Part shown: one piece after another, positions 53,748 through 63,116 of the stretch | How the letters are laid out: each line of letters starts with the position of its first letter | How positions within the stretch are numbered: the stretch's first letter is position 1 | Assembly (NCBI RefSeq): GCF_028751195.1 | Contig: NZ_CP066784.1 | Location: 2,790,001 to 2,854,000 of the forward strand | DNA from: Alicyclobacillus sp. ALC3 | Lineage (GTDB): Bacteria; Bacillota; Bacilli; Alicyclobacillales; Alicyclobacillaceae | Direction of reading: 5' to 3' | DNA length: 64,000 nt | Translations under genes and position numbers: made by a program | Notes under the pieces: generated by a model | Database searches by the model: none | Told to the model about the DNA's origin: nothing | Seen by the model: only the letters and a program-made list of their open reading frames with translations

Positions 53748-53860
53748 ATGTCATGTTCCCATCTGATGAGAGGTATCTCACTTGTGTAAATCTGCTCGCG
53801 AATAAGTGACAAGTGTTAATTACTCATTATACAGTCATTTCTCGTTTGCTCACATTGAAT

Positions 53861-53895
53861 TATACTTGTAATTGTTTTAGTGTCAAACAAACTAA
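53861..53895 (+). promoter_or_regulatory. candidate promoter and XylR operator before the deacetylase gene
   Basis: TATACT (53861-53866) with a weak TTTCTC 17 nt upstream may be the promoter. Just behind it, TTAGTGTCAAACAAACTAA (53877-53895) contains, on the minus strand, TTAGTTTGTTT, identical to the half-site of the Bacillus xyl operator. Confidence 0.6.
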
Positions 53896-53973
53896 TGTAA
53901 ACAAAGTGAGGAATGGCAGGCGTCTACGCGGCCTGCGAGGGACGTGCATTCACGAGACCGGGAGGGGTTTTCT

Positions 53974-54588
53974 ATGTCGGACGCTAAACATCGGGCGAAT
54001 GGGATGACGATGCTGCCAACGGCGGAGAGAGTGCTCGCACTTACCTTCGACGATGGGCCGGACGCAGAGTTCACGCCGAGAGTACTCAACATTTTGCGCC
54101 GCTACGGGACTTGCGCGACGTTCTTTTGCCTAGGCGCCGAGGTTGCTGCGAACCCTTTGGTCGCTATGCGCATCGTGGCAGAAGGTCATCAGATTGCCAA
54201 TCACACATGGAGTCATCCGCACGCTGCAGACGTTACGGTCTCCGAGCTTTTGCGAGAGGTATCGAATACATCGGATGCAATTGCAGAGGCTACAGGCGAG
54301 CGCCCGCGCTGGTTTCGGCCACCATTCGGGGAACTTACAGACGTCCAAGCAGCGGCCATTTCAGAGGCCGGCTACAAGGTGGCGTTCTGGACGGTGGACT
54401 CGCTCGACTGGTCCGGGATTGCTGGGCCGCAGATTGTCGCGAATGTTGTGCCGGCACTGGAGAACGGCGCCATCGTCCTGCACCACAGTGCGGGGAATGT
54501 GGCGGGAATTGTCGACGCGCTGCCCGATTTGATTGAGGTGTGTCAGCGACTTGGTTTCCGATTTGTTCGCTTAGATGAAGTTAGCTAG
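53974..54588 (+). CDS. polysaccharide deacetylase (NodB homology, CE4), cytoplasmic
   Basis: A 204-residue CE4 deacetylase. The metal-binding motif 1 is TFDDGPD (D26/D27), motif 2 is H77-x3-H81 (NHTWSHPH), motif 3 RPPFGE, motif 4 TVDSLDW and motif 5 VLHHSAG. There is no signal peptide or membrane anchor, unusual for a family that is mostly secreted. ATG 53974 has GGGAGGGG upstream. With a XylR-like operator in front and xylose genes behind, it probably removes acetyl groups from imported xylo-oligosaccharides. Confidence 0.85.
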   Translation: MSDAKHRANGMTMLPTAERVLALTFDDGPDAEFTPRVLNILRRYGTCATFFCLGAEVAANPLVAMRIVAEGHQIANHTWSHPHAADVTVSELLREVSNTSDAIAEATGERPRWFRPPFGELTDVQAAAISEAGYKVAFWTVDSLDWSGIAGPQIVANVVPALENGAIVLHHSAGNVAGIVDALPDLIEVCQRLGFRFVRLDEVS

Positions 54589-54596
54589 ACGAACAG

Positions 54597-54611
54597 TTGG
54601 GAGCGTTTTCA
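54597..54611 (+). promoter_or_regulatory. candidate cre site (catabolite repression)
   Basis: TTGGGAGCGTTTTCA matches the CcpA cre consensus WTGNAANCGNWNNCW at 14 of 15 positions. It lies ~20 bp upstream of the importer promoter's -35 box. Confidence 0.6.
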
Positions 54612-54631
54612 GCGAATCTCTCAAATTGATG

Positions 54632-54660
54632 TTGTAAACAGAAAGGAAACGATCTACAAT
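54632..54660 (+). promoter_or_regulatory. promoter of the xylo-oligosaccharide import/utilisation operon
   Basis: TTGTAA (54632-54637), 17-nt spacer, TACAAT (54655-54660). The predicted start of transcription falls at or inside the XylR-like operator. Confidence 0.65.
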
Positions 54661-54665
54661 TCCTT

Positions 54666-54691
54666 TTAGTTTATTGGATAGCCAAACTTAA
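54666..54691 (+). promoter_or_regulatory. candidate XylR operator over the transcription start
   Basis: A 26-bp imperfect palindrome starting TTAGTTTATTGG and ending CCAAACTTAA. It resembles the Bacillus xyl operator and lies five bases downstream of the -10 box, a position for direct blocking of RNA polymerase. Confidence 0.6.
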
Positions 54692-54709
54692 GAGCCAGGG
54701 GTGAATAAT

Positions 54710-56044
54710 GTGAAAAAGGCTAGCAAGGCATTGTTCGCAGGTGTAAGCGTTCTCGCGTTGGCCGGACTTGTTGCTGGTTGTGGTTCTACAAGCGGGACGA
54801 ACTCAGGTAACAGCTCGACAGGTTCGAGCAGTGCTGCGACTAAGTTGACTTTGTGGAGCGTGGACAGTGGCGTGGCCGAACAAGTGGACCAGAAGCTGGT
54901 CTCGCAGTACAACAAAGCCAACCCGAACACACCGATTACGGCACAGTTCTTTCAATCCAATCCGTACCTCCAGAAGCTGCAAATCGCGATGGGGGCAGGC
55001 CAAGCTGCCACTATCTTCATGAACTGGGGAGGCGGGCGCCTGTACAACTACGTGACCCCTGGGAAAGTGGTGGACATCACTTCGCAGTTGAATGCGGACC
55101 CGACGTGGAAGAACAAGTACCTGCCGTCCGTTATGAAGTCCGTCACCTTTAACGGCAAGGTATACGGTGTGCCATTTGGAAACATGCAGCCGGTGAACTT
55201 CTTCTACAATAAAACGCTGTTCAAAAAGTACAACCTCACACCTCCGACGACGTGGAATCAGCTGTTGTCTGACATTCAGGTGTTTAAGTCGCATGGCGTG
55301 ATTCCGATTTCGCTCGGTGCGAAGGACAACTGGCCAGACCTGATGTACTTCGAGTACCTCGTCGACCGTATTGGCGGTCAGCAGCCCTACAACAACGTCG
55401 CAGCTGGGAAGCCGAATGCTTGGAGCAATCCGGTCATTTTGCAAGCACTGAAGGATATGGAGCAACTGGTCAAGGCGGGTGCCTTCGAGCCGGGCTACAG
55501 CGCAGTCGGTTCGAACGACGGTTCCGACGCAGCCCTGCTCTACAGCGGCAAAGCAGCCATGTGGCTGATGGGCAGTTGGGGCTATGGCTCCATCATGACG
55601 AGCGACAGCAGCTTCATTTCGCAACTCGGCTGGTTCCCATTCCCGGCGGTGACGGGCGGTAAGGGCAACCCGGCTGACGTCGCAGGCAACCCGAGCGACT
55701 TCTACTCCATCCCGACATCTGCCACCCCTGCACAGCAGAAAGCGGCGATTAATTTTCTGAAGAACTACAACCTGAACCAGCAGAACATCACGAACTTGCT
55801 CAACATCGGCTACGTCCCAGCGGTGAACGGCATCAGTGCGCAGTTGCAGCAGTCTAAGGAAGCGTCGTATGAGACGTTCTACTACAACTTGGCCAAGAAC
55901 GCTCCGTACTTCCAGCAGTCTTGGGACACCGCGCTGCCGGCGGCAGAAGGCAATGAACTCGATACAGACCTCGGCAAGTTCATGGTCGGTCAAATGACGA
56001 CGAGCCAGTTCGTGTCAGACATGAATTCGTATCTCAACAAGTGA
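54710..56044 (+). CDS. sugar ABC transporter substrate-binding lipoprotein
   Basis: A 444-residue family-1 extracellular solute-binding protein. The signal peptide MKKASKALFAGVSVLALAGL ends in the lipobox LVAGC, so C24 would be lipidated and the protein anchored outside the membrane. A Gly/Ser/Thr/Asn linker follows. The mature part shows LTLWSVDSG, YGVPFGNMQPVNFFYNKTLF, and AALLYSGKAAMWLMGSWG, the usual order. GTG 54710 is favoured by AGGGGTG 6 nt before it over GTG 54701. It probably binds xylo-oligosaccharides for the two permeases downstream. Confidence 0.9.
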   Translation: MKKASKALFAGVSVLALAGLVAGCGSTSGTNSGNSSTGSSSAATKLTLWSVDSGVAEQVDQKLVSQYNKANPNTPITAQFFQSNPYLQKLQIAMGAGQAATIFMNWGGGRLYNYVTPGKVVDITSQLNADPTWKNKYLPSVMKSVTFNGKVYGVPFGNMQPVNFFYNKTLFKKYNLTPPTTWNQLLSDIQVFKSHGVIPISLGAKDNWPDLMYFEYLVDRIGGQQPYNNVAAGKPNAWSNPVILQALKDMEQLVKAGAFEPGYSAVGSNDGSDAALLYSGKAAMWLMGSWGYGSIMTSDSSFISQLGWFPFPAVTGGKGNPADVAGNPSDFYSIPTSATPAQQKAAINFLKNYNLNQQNITNLLNIGYVPAVNGISAQLQQSKEASYETFYYNLAKNAPYFQQSWDTALPAAEGNELDTDLGKFMVGQMTTSQFVSDMNSYLNK

Positions 56045-56104
56045 GTATGTAGCCGGGAGAGGGGACTCTCCCGGCCATAAGCGACATGTAAGGAGTGTGC
56101 GCAA

Positions 56105-56998
56105 ATGCTGGGCTCCCGCATGAACTGGCAACGCTGGGTCATGATGCTGCCGGGCGTCATCTTTTTCGGGGTATTCGCGCTGCTGCCCATGTTGGTCGCT
56201 GTGTACTACAGCGGATTGAACTGGGACGGCGTCTCGAAGGCGACCTGGGTCGGGTTTTACAACTGGACGCACGCCTTTGCCAGTGGGCAGGCGCTGCACT
56301 CCCTGCGGTTGACCGTCGAACTGATGGTCCTGTGCTGGATTCTCCAGAATCCACTGAGTCTCGTGCTTGGCGTGTTTATGGCCGGCAAACAGCGGCACCG
56401 AGTTGTCTACGGCGTGGTGTACTTCATTCCGCTGCTCTTCTCCGCGGTCGCCATCGGCATCACGTGGTCGTACATCCTCGACCCCGAGTTCGGACTCGTC
56501 GACTCTCTGCTACAGTCAATCGGCATTGGCAACGGCACGGAAAACTGGCTTGGCAACCCGAGTCTGGCGATGTTTGTCGTCGCATGCATCATTGCGTGGC
56601 AGTTTATTCCGTTCAACTCCCTCTTGTATCAAAGCGGTGCAAAGCAGATTCCGGCGTCGCTCTACGAAGCAGCCATGCTGGATGGAGCTGGCCCAATCCG
56701 ATCGTTCTTCCACATCACGCTGCCGCAGTTGAAGTACACGATTATCACGACGACAGTGCTCATTCTCACCGGTACGCTCACCTACTTCGACCTGATTTAC
56801 GTGGTGACGAACGGTGGCCCTGGTGACTCCACCGAAGTTTTGGCGATGGACATGTACAAGGAAGCGTTCACCAATCTGAATATTGGCGCTGGCAGTGTCA
56901 TCGCGGTCATTCTCGCGGCAGCAGGACTGCTTCTATCCATCCTGATCCTGAAGTTTACCGGGTTCAATCGGATGGAGAGCCAGATGGAGGGGTCGTGA
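56105..56998 (+). CDS. sugar ABC transporter permease (MalF type)
   Basis: A 297-residue, six-helix permease. The EAA loop for ATPase docking reads PASLYEAAMLDGAGPIRSFFHITLPQLK. It starts at ATG 56105 after AAGGAGTG. It is 60 bp downstream of the binding-protein gene and overlaps the next permease by 4 bp. The pair needs an ATPase that is not encoded here. Confidence 0.92.
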   Translation: MLGSRMNWQRWVMMLPGVIFFGVFALLPMLVAVYYSGLNWDGVSKATWVGFYNWTHAFASGQALHSLRLTVELMVLCWILQNPLSLVLGVFMAGKQRHRVVYGVVYFIPLLFSAVAIGITWSYILDPEFGLVDSLLQSIGIGNGTENWLGNPSLAMFVVACIIAWQFIPFNSLLYQSGAKQIPASLYEAAMLDGAGPIRSFFHITLPQLKYTIITTTVLILTGTLTYFDLIYVVTNGGPGDSTEVLAMDMYKEAFTNLNIGAGSVIAVILAAAGLLLSILILKFTGFNRMESQMEGS

Positions 56999-57879
56999 CT
57001 GAGATGGGGACACAGACGGCAAGTGTTCAACAAGCGAAGGTCAGACCCAGGCGCAAAACTAAAGTCACCGGTCATGGCATCGCGTTTACGGCCTTTGGCA
57101 CAATCTGGCTGATTATCGCGGGGTACCCGCTGCTGTACATGGTCATGACCAGCTTCCGGACGCAAAACGGTTATTTGACTGGGAAGCCGTGGCTGCCGCC
57201 GACGCACCCGACGCTCAGCAACTACACACAGGTGCTGCAGGCTGACTTCTTTCACTACTTCCTGAACAGCGCCATCGTCTCCGTATCTTCCGTGGTCTTG
57301 ATTGTGTTGTTTGCGCTGTTGCTCGCATATGTCATCGTCCGATCGCGCAGCCGCACGGTGCGCACGGTGTTTAACGCGTTTTTGGTTGGCTTGGCGCTGC
57401 CGATTCAGGCCGCCATCATCCCGGTTTACATTTTGATCAACAAGCTTGGGCTGTACGACACGCTCATCGGCATGATTCTGCCGATGGTCGCATTCGGTTT
57501 GCCGCTGTCGTTGCTCATTCTAGTGAACTTCGTTCGCGACATTCCGAACGAGCTGTATGAGTCGATGGGACTCGAGGGTGCTACGGACTTTCAGATTGTG
57601 CGCTACTTGGTGGCGCCGCTTGCGATGCCAGCCCTCGTGTCGGTCGGGATCTACGAATTCATCCAGTCGTGGAACAACTTTTTGTTCCCGCTGGTTCTCA
57701 CGCAAAGCCGTTCCGTTCAGGTCCTCCCGCTTGCAATTGTCCAGTTCCAAGGGCAGCACACGATTGACGTTCCTGTCACGATGGCTGTCGTCATCTTCTC
57801 AGCGTTGCCGCTCATCTTGGCCTACATTTTTGCGGGCAAATACCTGCGCAGGGGCATCCTGGCCGGGTTCGGCAAGTAA
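56995..57879 (+). CDS. sugar ABC transporter permease (MalG type)
   Basis: A 294-residue, six-helix permease. The EAA loop is PNELYESMGLEGATDFQIVRYLVAPLAMPAL and the C-terminus GRKYLRRGILAGFGK-like (AGKYLRRGILAGFGK) is typical of MalG-type carbohydrate permeases. GTG 56995 overlaps the preceding stop as GTGA; ATG 57004 is an alternative with a longer spacing to GGAGGGG. It forms a heterodimer with the upstream permease. Confidence 0.92.
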   Translation: MTEMGTQTASVQQAKVRPRRKTKVTGHGIAFTAFGTIWLIIAGYPLLYMVMTSFRTQNGYLTGKPWLPPTHPTLSNYTQVLQADFFHYFLNSAIVSVSSVVLIVLFALLLAYVIVRSRSRTVRTVFNAFLVGLALPIQAAIIPVYILINKLGLYDTLIGMILPMVAFGLPLSLLILVNFVRDIPNELYESMGLEGATDFQIVRYLVAPLAMPALVSVGIYEFIQSWNNFLFPLVLTQSRSVQVLPLAIVQFQGQHTIDVPVTMAVVIFSALPLILAYIFAGKYLRRGILAGFGK

Positions 57880-57911
57880 GCAGTGCGACGACAGACTGAT
57901 CGAGGTGACAG

Positions 57912-59456
57912 ATGGACAGACAGCGAGTTGTACTAGGCATTGACGTTGGCACCTCGGGCACCAAAGTGATTGCGGTTCGTCTCGACGGCACCATCGTGTC
58001 GGTGGCGACAGCTTCCTACGAGATGATGACGCCGAAATCGGGCTACGCAGAACAGCATCCGGAGGACTGGTGGAGCGCAACTGTTTCAGCCATACAAACC
58101 GTGATGACACAAGCGGGTGACGTTTCGGTGGCAGGCATCGGCCTGTCCGGACAAATGCACGGGCTCGTGCCGCTCGACAAACAAGGCCGGGTGATTCGTC
58201 CGTCCATCATCTGGTGCGACCTGCGCTCGGACGCGGAGGCGCTGGAACTCGAACGTGCTGTTGGGCGCGACACTGTGATTCGACTCACGGAAAATCCGCC
58301 GCTGCCGAACTTTACCATCACGAAAATCCTCTGGATGAAGCACCATGAGCCTGACCTCTACAGCCGGATCGACAAGGTCCTGCTGCCAAAAGACTACGTC
58401 CGCTACCGCCTGACCGACTCGTTTGCGATGGATGTGTCGGACGCATCCGGCACGCTGATGCTCGACGTCGCGAAGCGCGCGTGGTCGAAGGAAATGTGCG
58501 AAGCGGCTGGCATCCCACTTGAATGGCTGCCGCCAGTGTACGAGTCGAACGAAGTGGTGGGCCACCTGTCGGCGACCGCGGCGCGCCTGCTCGGTTTGCC
58601 GGAAGGTGTCCCGGTCGTGGCGGGCGCGGGCGACCAAGCCGCAGGCGCCATCGGGCTTGGCATCGTCGAGCCTGGCACCGTCTCAGCCGTGTTCGGGACG
58701 TCCGGTGTCGTGTTGGCCGTCACTGACAAGTCTTTACGTGATCCTGCTGGCAGACTCCACACCTTCTGCCACGCCCAGCGCGACAGCTGGTTCGTCATGG
58801 GCGTCACGCAGGCTGCTGGCGGGTCCTTACAGTGGTACCGCAACCGGCTTGCGCAAATGGAGCAAGCGGTCGCAGCGCGCTGTGACGCCGACATCTACAC
58901 GCTCCTCATGAACGAGGCGGAGACGGTGGCACCTGGTGCGGACGGGCTGTTGTTCTTGCCCTACCTGATGGGCGAGCGCAGTCCGCACCTTGACCCGCAG
59001 GCGCGCGGCGCATGGATTGGCCTCGAGTGGCGGCACACCGCGGCGCACCTGGTCCGAGCCATCCTTGAAGGCGTGTCGTTCAGCCTGCGCGACTGCTGGG
59101 AAGCGATGCAGGAGCTTGGCGTGACATCGTCCGGGTGGAAAGCATCCGGCGGGGGCGCGAGCGGCCGGCTGTGGATGGAAGTGTTCGCGAGTGTCATCGG
59201 CGAACCTGTGCAGATTTTGCAGTCGAGTCACGGTCCGGCGCTTGGCGCGGCCATCTTGGCAGCCCAAGGCATCGGCGCACTGTCCGAAGACCCGGCAGCG
59301 ATTCAAGCGTGGCTTGGAACTGGCAACAGCATCCCGCCGCGCGCAGACTGGGCGGACTTTTACAACGACCTGTACCCCTTGTTCCAAGAGGGCTATCGGG
59401 TGACGAAGAACCTGATGCACGACCTGAACGGGTTGGCAGGGAGGTTGCAAGCATGA
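57912..59456 (+). CDS. xylB: xylulokinase
   Basis: A 514-residue FGGY kinase. VLGIDVGTSGTKVIAV is the phosphate loop, GLSGQMHGLVPLD and IIWCDLRSDAEA carry the substrate contacts of xylulokinases (MHG motif and catalytic Asp), and SGGGASGRLWMEVFASV the C-terminal signature. It phosphorylates D-xylulose to xylulose 5-phosphate for the pentose phosphate pathway. GAGGTGACAG precedes ATG 57912. Its stop overlaps the start of the GH3 gene by 4 bp (ATGA), so translation is coupled. Confidence 0.92.
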   Translation: MDRQRVVLGIDVGTSGTKVIAVRLDGTIVSVATASYEMMTPKSGYAEQHPEDWWSATVSAIQTVMTQAGDVSVAGIGLSGQMHGLVPLDKQGRVIRPSIIWCDLRSDAEALELERAVGRDTVIRLTENPPLPNFTITKILWMKHHEPDLYSRIDKVLLPKDYVRYRLTDSFAMDVSDASGTLMLDVAKRAWSKEMCEAAGIPLEWLPPVYESNEVVGHLSATAARLLGLPEGVPVVAGAGDQAAGAIGLGIVEPGTVSAVFGTSGVVLAVTDKSLRDPAGRLHTFCHAQRDSWFVMGVTQAAGGSLQWYRNRLAQMEQAVAARCDADIYTLLMNEAETVAPGADGLLFLPYLMGERSPHLDPQARGAWIGLEWRHTAAHLVRAILEGVSFSLRDCWEAMQELGVTSSGWKASGGGASGRLWMEVFASVIGEPVQILQSSHGPALGAAILAAQGIGALSEDPAAIQAWLGTGNSIPPRADWADFYNDLYPLFQEGYRVTKNLMHDLNGLAGRLQA

Positions 59457-61786
59457 GTGAACTGTACCGGGACGCGAGTCGGCCCGTTGAAGAGCGCGTC
59501 GAACACTTGTTGTCTTTGATGACACCACAGGAAAAGAGCACGCAACTCGGTAGCTTGTGGGTGTACGAAGTGCTGGAGAAATCGACGTTCTCGAGGAGCA
59601 AGGCAGAGGCGCGGATGAAGGACGGGATTGGCCAGATCACGCGGATCGGCGGGGCCAGCAGCCTCGACCCTGTGGACGGTGCGGAGGTCGCCAACGAGAT
59701 CCAGCGCTACCTCGTGAACGAGACGCGCCTTGGTATTCCGGCCTTGGTGCACGAGGAGTCGTGCAGCGGTTATATGGCCAAAGGCGCGACGCTGTTCCCG
59801 CAGACGATTGGTGTCGCGAGCACGTGGAACCCGGACTTGACGGAGAAAATGGGCGAAGTCATCCGCACCCAGATGAAGTCCGTCGGCGCGCACCAGGCCT
59901 TGGCGCCGCTGCTCGACGTCACACGCGACGCGCGCTGGGGCCGCGTCGAAGAGACGTTCGGCGAAGACCCGTACCTGGTCACGCAGATGGGACTGTCGTA
60001 CGTGCGCGGTCTGCAGACTGCAGACGTGCGCGACGGTGTCATCGCGACCGGCAAACACTTCGTCGGCTACGGCGTGTCGGAGGGCGGCATGAACTGGGCG
60101 CCGCCGCACATCCCGGAGCGTGAGCTACGCGACGTCTTCCTGCAGCCGTTTGAAGCGGTTGTGCGAAAGGGCAAGCTCGGCTCCATCATGCCAGGCTACC
60201 ACGAACTGGACGGCGTGCCATGTCACGCTTCGACTTCACTCCTGACGGACGTGTTGCGCAAGGAGTGGGGCTTCGACGGCATCGTGGTGTCGGACTACTT
60301 TGCGGTCGACATGCTGCACAGTTACCACCACCTAGCCGATGACAAAGGGCAAGCAGCGCGCATGGCCTTGCAAACGGGCGTCGACGTAGAGTTGCCGAGC
60401 ATCGACTGCTACGGCGCAGCGCTCGTCGAGTTGATGGAGCGGGGCCTGATTGATATGGAGCTCGTCGACGCGGCTGTACGGCGCGTGCTCACTGCGAAGT
60501 TCCGCATGGGGCTGTTTGAACACCCGTACGTGGACGAGTCGCAGGTCGCCCTGGTGTTCGACAACCAGGAGCAGCGCGCTCTGGCGCGGACAATTGCGCA
60601 GCAGTCCATCGTACTCTTGAAAAACGAAGGCAACATGCTGCCGCTGCAAAAGGACGTGGGGACGATCGCCGTGATCGGCCCGAATGCACACAGCGTCCGC
60701 CACCTGCTCGGCGACTACGCGTACCCGTGCCACATCGAAACGCTGCAGGACATGACGAACACGTTTAACACGGCGGTGCCGGAAAAAATCGAGCTCGACT
60801 TAAACTTCGTCGCGATGCGCACTGTGCTTGAAGCCATCCGCGACAAGGTGTCGCCAGAGACGCGCGTCGTGTTCGCGCAAGGCACACAGACGCTAACGGG
60901 ATCGCAGGCTGGCATCGACGAGGCGGTTGCCGTCGCGAAAGCGGCGGATGTCACGATTCTTGTCGTCGGAGACAAGGCGGGCCTTATCGACGGCTGTTCG
61001 TCCGGTGAGTCGCTCGACCGAGCAAGCCTCGATTTGCCGGGCCTGCAGGAGGAACTGGTTCGCGCCGTGCACGCGACGGGCACCCCGGTCGTCGCAGTGC
61101 TCGCGAACGGCCGACCGCTCTCGATTAACTGGCTGAACGACTACGTGCCGGCAATTCTCGAAGCGTGGCTGCCTGGCGAAGAGGGCGCCGCCGCAATTGC
61201 GGATGTGCTGTTTGGTGACTACAACCCGGGCGGACGCCTGCCGATGTCGGTGCCGCGGTCGGTCGGACAAGTGCCGGTCTACTACAACCACAAGCCGTCC
61301 GGCGGACGTTCGCACTGGAAGGGCGACTACGTGGAGATGAGCGCAAAGCCGCTCTACCCGTTCGGCTACGGCCTCAGCTACACAGAGTTCGCGTATTCCA
61401 ACCTGGTCGTCTCGGACGCTCCCGCGCCGGTCGACGGCCGTGTAACGATTCAGGTCGACGTCACCAACACGGGCGCTGTCGCGGGCGAAGAGGTTGTGCA
61501 GTTGTACGTGCACGACCCGTACGCCAGTGTGACGCGGCCGGTGAAGGAGTTGAAAGGGTTCCGGCGCGTAGCGCTCGCGGCTGGCGAGACAAGGACCGTG
61601 ACGTTCGTGCTGCCAATCTCGTCGCTTGGGTTCCACAACGTGGACCTGAACTACGTCGTTGAACCGGGCGTGTTTGAGGTGATGGTCGGGAGTTCATCCG
61701 AGGACATTCGCCTCACCTCATCGTTTGAAGTCACGGGTGAGCCGACCCTCATCAAAGACAGAGAGTACACCACAGAGGCTTTCTAA
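59453..61786 (+). CDS. glycoside hydrolase family 3 (probable intracellular beta-xylosidase/beta-glucosidase)
   Basis: A 777-residue GH3 enzyme. The N-terminal barrel carries LAPLLDVTRDARWGRVEETFGEDPYL and the nucleophile D281 in GIVVSDYFAVDM. The second alpha/beta domain and the C-terminal fibronectin-III-like domain (VDVTNTGAVAGEEVVQLYV) follow. No signal peptide, so it acts on imported oligosaccharides. ATG 59453 has GGGAGG upstream and overlaps xylB by 4 bp; an open frame reaches back to 59135 only by chance. In this setting it should release xylose from xylo-oligosaccharides. Confidence 0.9.
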   Translation: MSELYRDASRPVEERVEHLLSLMTPQEKSTQLGSLWVYEVLEKSTFSRSKAEARMKDGIGQITRIGGASSLDPVDGAEVANEIQRYLVNETRLGIPALVHEESCSGYMAKGATLFPQTIGVASTWNPDLTEKMGEVIRTQMKSVGAHQALAPLLDVTRDARWGRVEETFGEDPYLVTQMGLSYVRGLQTADVRDGVIATGKHFVGYGVSEGGMNWAPPHIPERELRDVFLQPFEAVVRKGKLGSIMPGYHELDGVPCHASTSLLTDVLRKEWGFDGIVVSDYFAVDMLHSYHHLADDKGQAARMALQTGVDVELPSIDCYGAALVELMERGLIDMELVDAAVRRVLTAKFRMGLFEHPYVDESQVALVFDNQEQRALARTIAQQSIVLLKNEGNMLPLQKDVGTIAVIGPNAHSVRHLLGDYAYPCHIETLQDMTNTFNTAVPEKIELDLNFVAMRTVLEAIRDKVSPETRVVFAQGTQTLTGSQAGIDEAVAVAKAADVTILVVGDKAGLIDGCSSGESLDRASLDLPGLQEELVRAVHATGTPVVAVLANGRPLSINWLNDYVPAILEAWLPGEEGAAAIADVLFGDYNPGGRLPMSVPRSVGQVPVYYNHKPSGGRSHWKGDYVEMSAKPLYPFGYGLSYTEFAYSNLVVSDAPAPVDGRVTIQVDVTNTGAVAGEEVVQLYVHDPYASVTRPVKELKGFRRVALAAGETRTVTFVLPISSLGFHNVDLNYVVEPGVFEVMVGSSSEDIRLTSSFEVTGEPTLIKDREYTTEAF

Positions 61787-61805
61787 CCGGAGGAGGAGAT
61801 GAATC

Positions 61806-63116
61806 ATGACATACTTTGAGGGCGTCGACAAGATTCAGTTTGAAGGCCCGGATTCGAAAAATCCGCTCGCATACAAGTACTACAATCCGGATGAAATTGT
61901 CCTTGGCCAGCGGATGGAGGACTACCTGCGCTTCTCGGTCGCGTACTGGCACACGCTCGTCGCAGACGGCACGGACCCGTTTGGCGTCGCGACAATGCAG
62001 CGCCCGTGGAATGGTTACTCCGGCATGGATTTAGCCAAGGCGCGCGTCGAAGCCGCGTTTGAGCTGATTGAGAAGCTCGGCCTGAAGTACTTTGCCTTCC
62101 ACGACAGAGACATTGCTCCGGAAGGCGACACGCTGACTGAGACGAACCGCAACCTCGACGTTGTCGTCTCGATGATCAAAGACTACATGAAGTCATCCTC
62201 CGTCAAACTGCTGTGGAACACGGCGAACATGTTCAGCAACCCGCGCTTTGTGCACGGCGCCGCCACTTCGCCGAACGCGGACGTGTTCGCGTACGCGGCT
62301 GGACAGGTGAAGAAGAGCCTCGAGATTGGCAAAGAACTCGGCTCTGAGAACTACGTCTTCTGGGGCGGACGCGAAGGGTACGAGACACTGCTCAACACGG
62401 ACATGGGGCTTGAACTCGACAACCTAGCGCGCTTTTACCACATGGCCATCGCGTACGCGAAGGAGATCGGCTACACCGGCCAGTTCCTGATTGAGCCGAA
62501 GCCGAAAGAACCGACGAAGCACCAGTACGACTACGACGCAGCGAGCGCCATTGCGTTCCTGTACAAATACGACCTGATTGGCGACTTCAAGCTGAACATC
62601 GAAGCGAACCACGCGACGCTCGCTGGCCACACGTTTGAGCACGAACTGCGGGTGTGCCGCACGTACGACGTCCTCGGTTCGGTCGACGCCAACCAAGGCG
62701 ACCCGCTGCTCGGCTGGGACACTGACGAGTTCCCGACGGACCTCTACAACACGACGCTCGCGATGTACGAAATTATCCAAAACGGTGGCCTGCACAGCGG
62801 CGGCTTGAACTTCGACGCGAAGACGCGGCGCGCCTCGTTTGAGGCGAACGACCTGTTCTACGCGCACATCGCCGGCATTGACAGCTTCGCCAAAGGCTTC
62901 AAGGTGGCGGCGAAACTGGTCGAAGACGGCGTACTCGAAGACGTCATCGGCCAGCGGTACGGCAGCTATAAGAGCGGTGTCGGCGCGGACATTGCAGCGG
63001 GATCGACAGATTTCAAGGTACTCGCCGAGTACGCCGCACTGCGCCCGATAACGAACCAGTCGGGGCGCCAGGAGATGCTGAAGTCCATCTTCAACCAGTA
63101 CCTGACGAGCCTGTAA
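61806..63116 (+). CDS. xylA: xylose isomerase
   Basis: A 436-residue class II xylose isomerase. It has [12 protein letters not shown] (catalytic His and Asp), [51 protein letters not shown] and [18 protein letters not shown], i.e. all metal ligands (Glu, His, Asp). It converts D-xylose to D-xylulose for XylB. GGAGGAG precedes ATG 61806. Its stop codon shares a base with an ATG that begins a longer frame of the epimerase gene. Confidence 0.96.
   Translation: MTYFEGVDKIQFEGPDSKNPLAYKYYNPDEIVLGQRMEDYLRFSVAYWHTLVADGTDPFGVATMQRPWNGYSGMDLAKARVEAAFELIEKLGLKYFAFHDRDIAPEGDTLTETNRNLDVVVSMIKDYMKSSSVKLLWNTANMFSNPRFVHGAATSPNADVFAYAAGQVKKSLEIGKELGSENYVFWGGREGYETLLNTDMGLELDNLARFYHMAIAYAKEIGYTGQFLIEPKPKEPTKHQYDYDAASAIAFLYKYDLIGDFKLNIEANHATLAGHTFEHELRVCRTYDVLGSVDANQGDPLLGWDTDEFPTDLYNTTLAMYEIIQNGGLHSGGLNFDAKTRRASFEANDLFYAHIAGIDSFAKGFKVAAKLVEDGVLEDVIGQRYGSYKSGVGADIAAGSTDFKVLAEYAALRPITNQSGRQEMLKSIFNQYLTSL

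Noticed and set aside
54803..55993. 396-codon minus-strand frame opposite the binding-protein gene
   Set aside because: Shadow of a well-supported lipoprotein gene; no ribosome site.
59135..59452. Longer GH3 reading frame starting inside xylB
   Set aside because: It overlaps xylB in another frame and has no GH3 similarity. ATG 59453 has GGGAGG and a coupled ATGA overlap.
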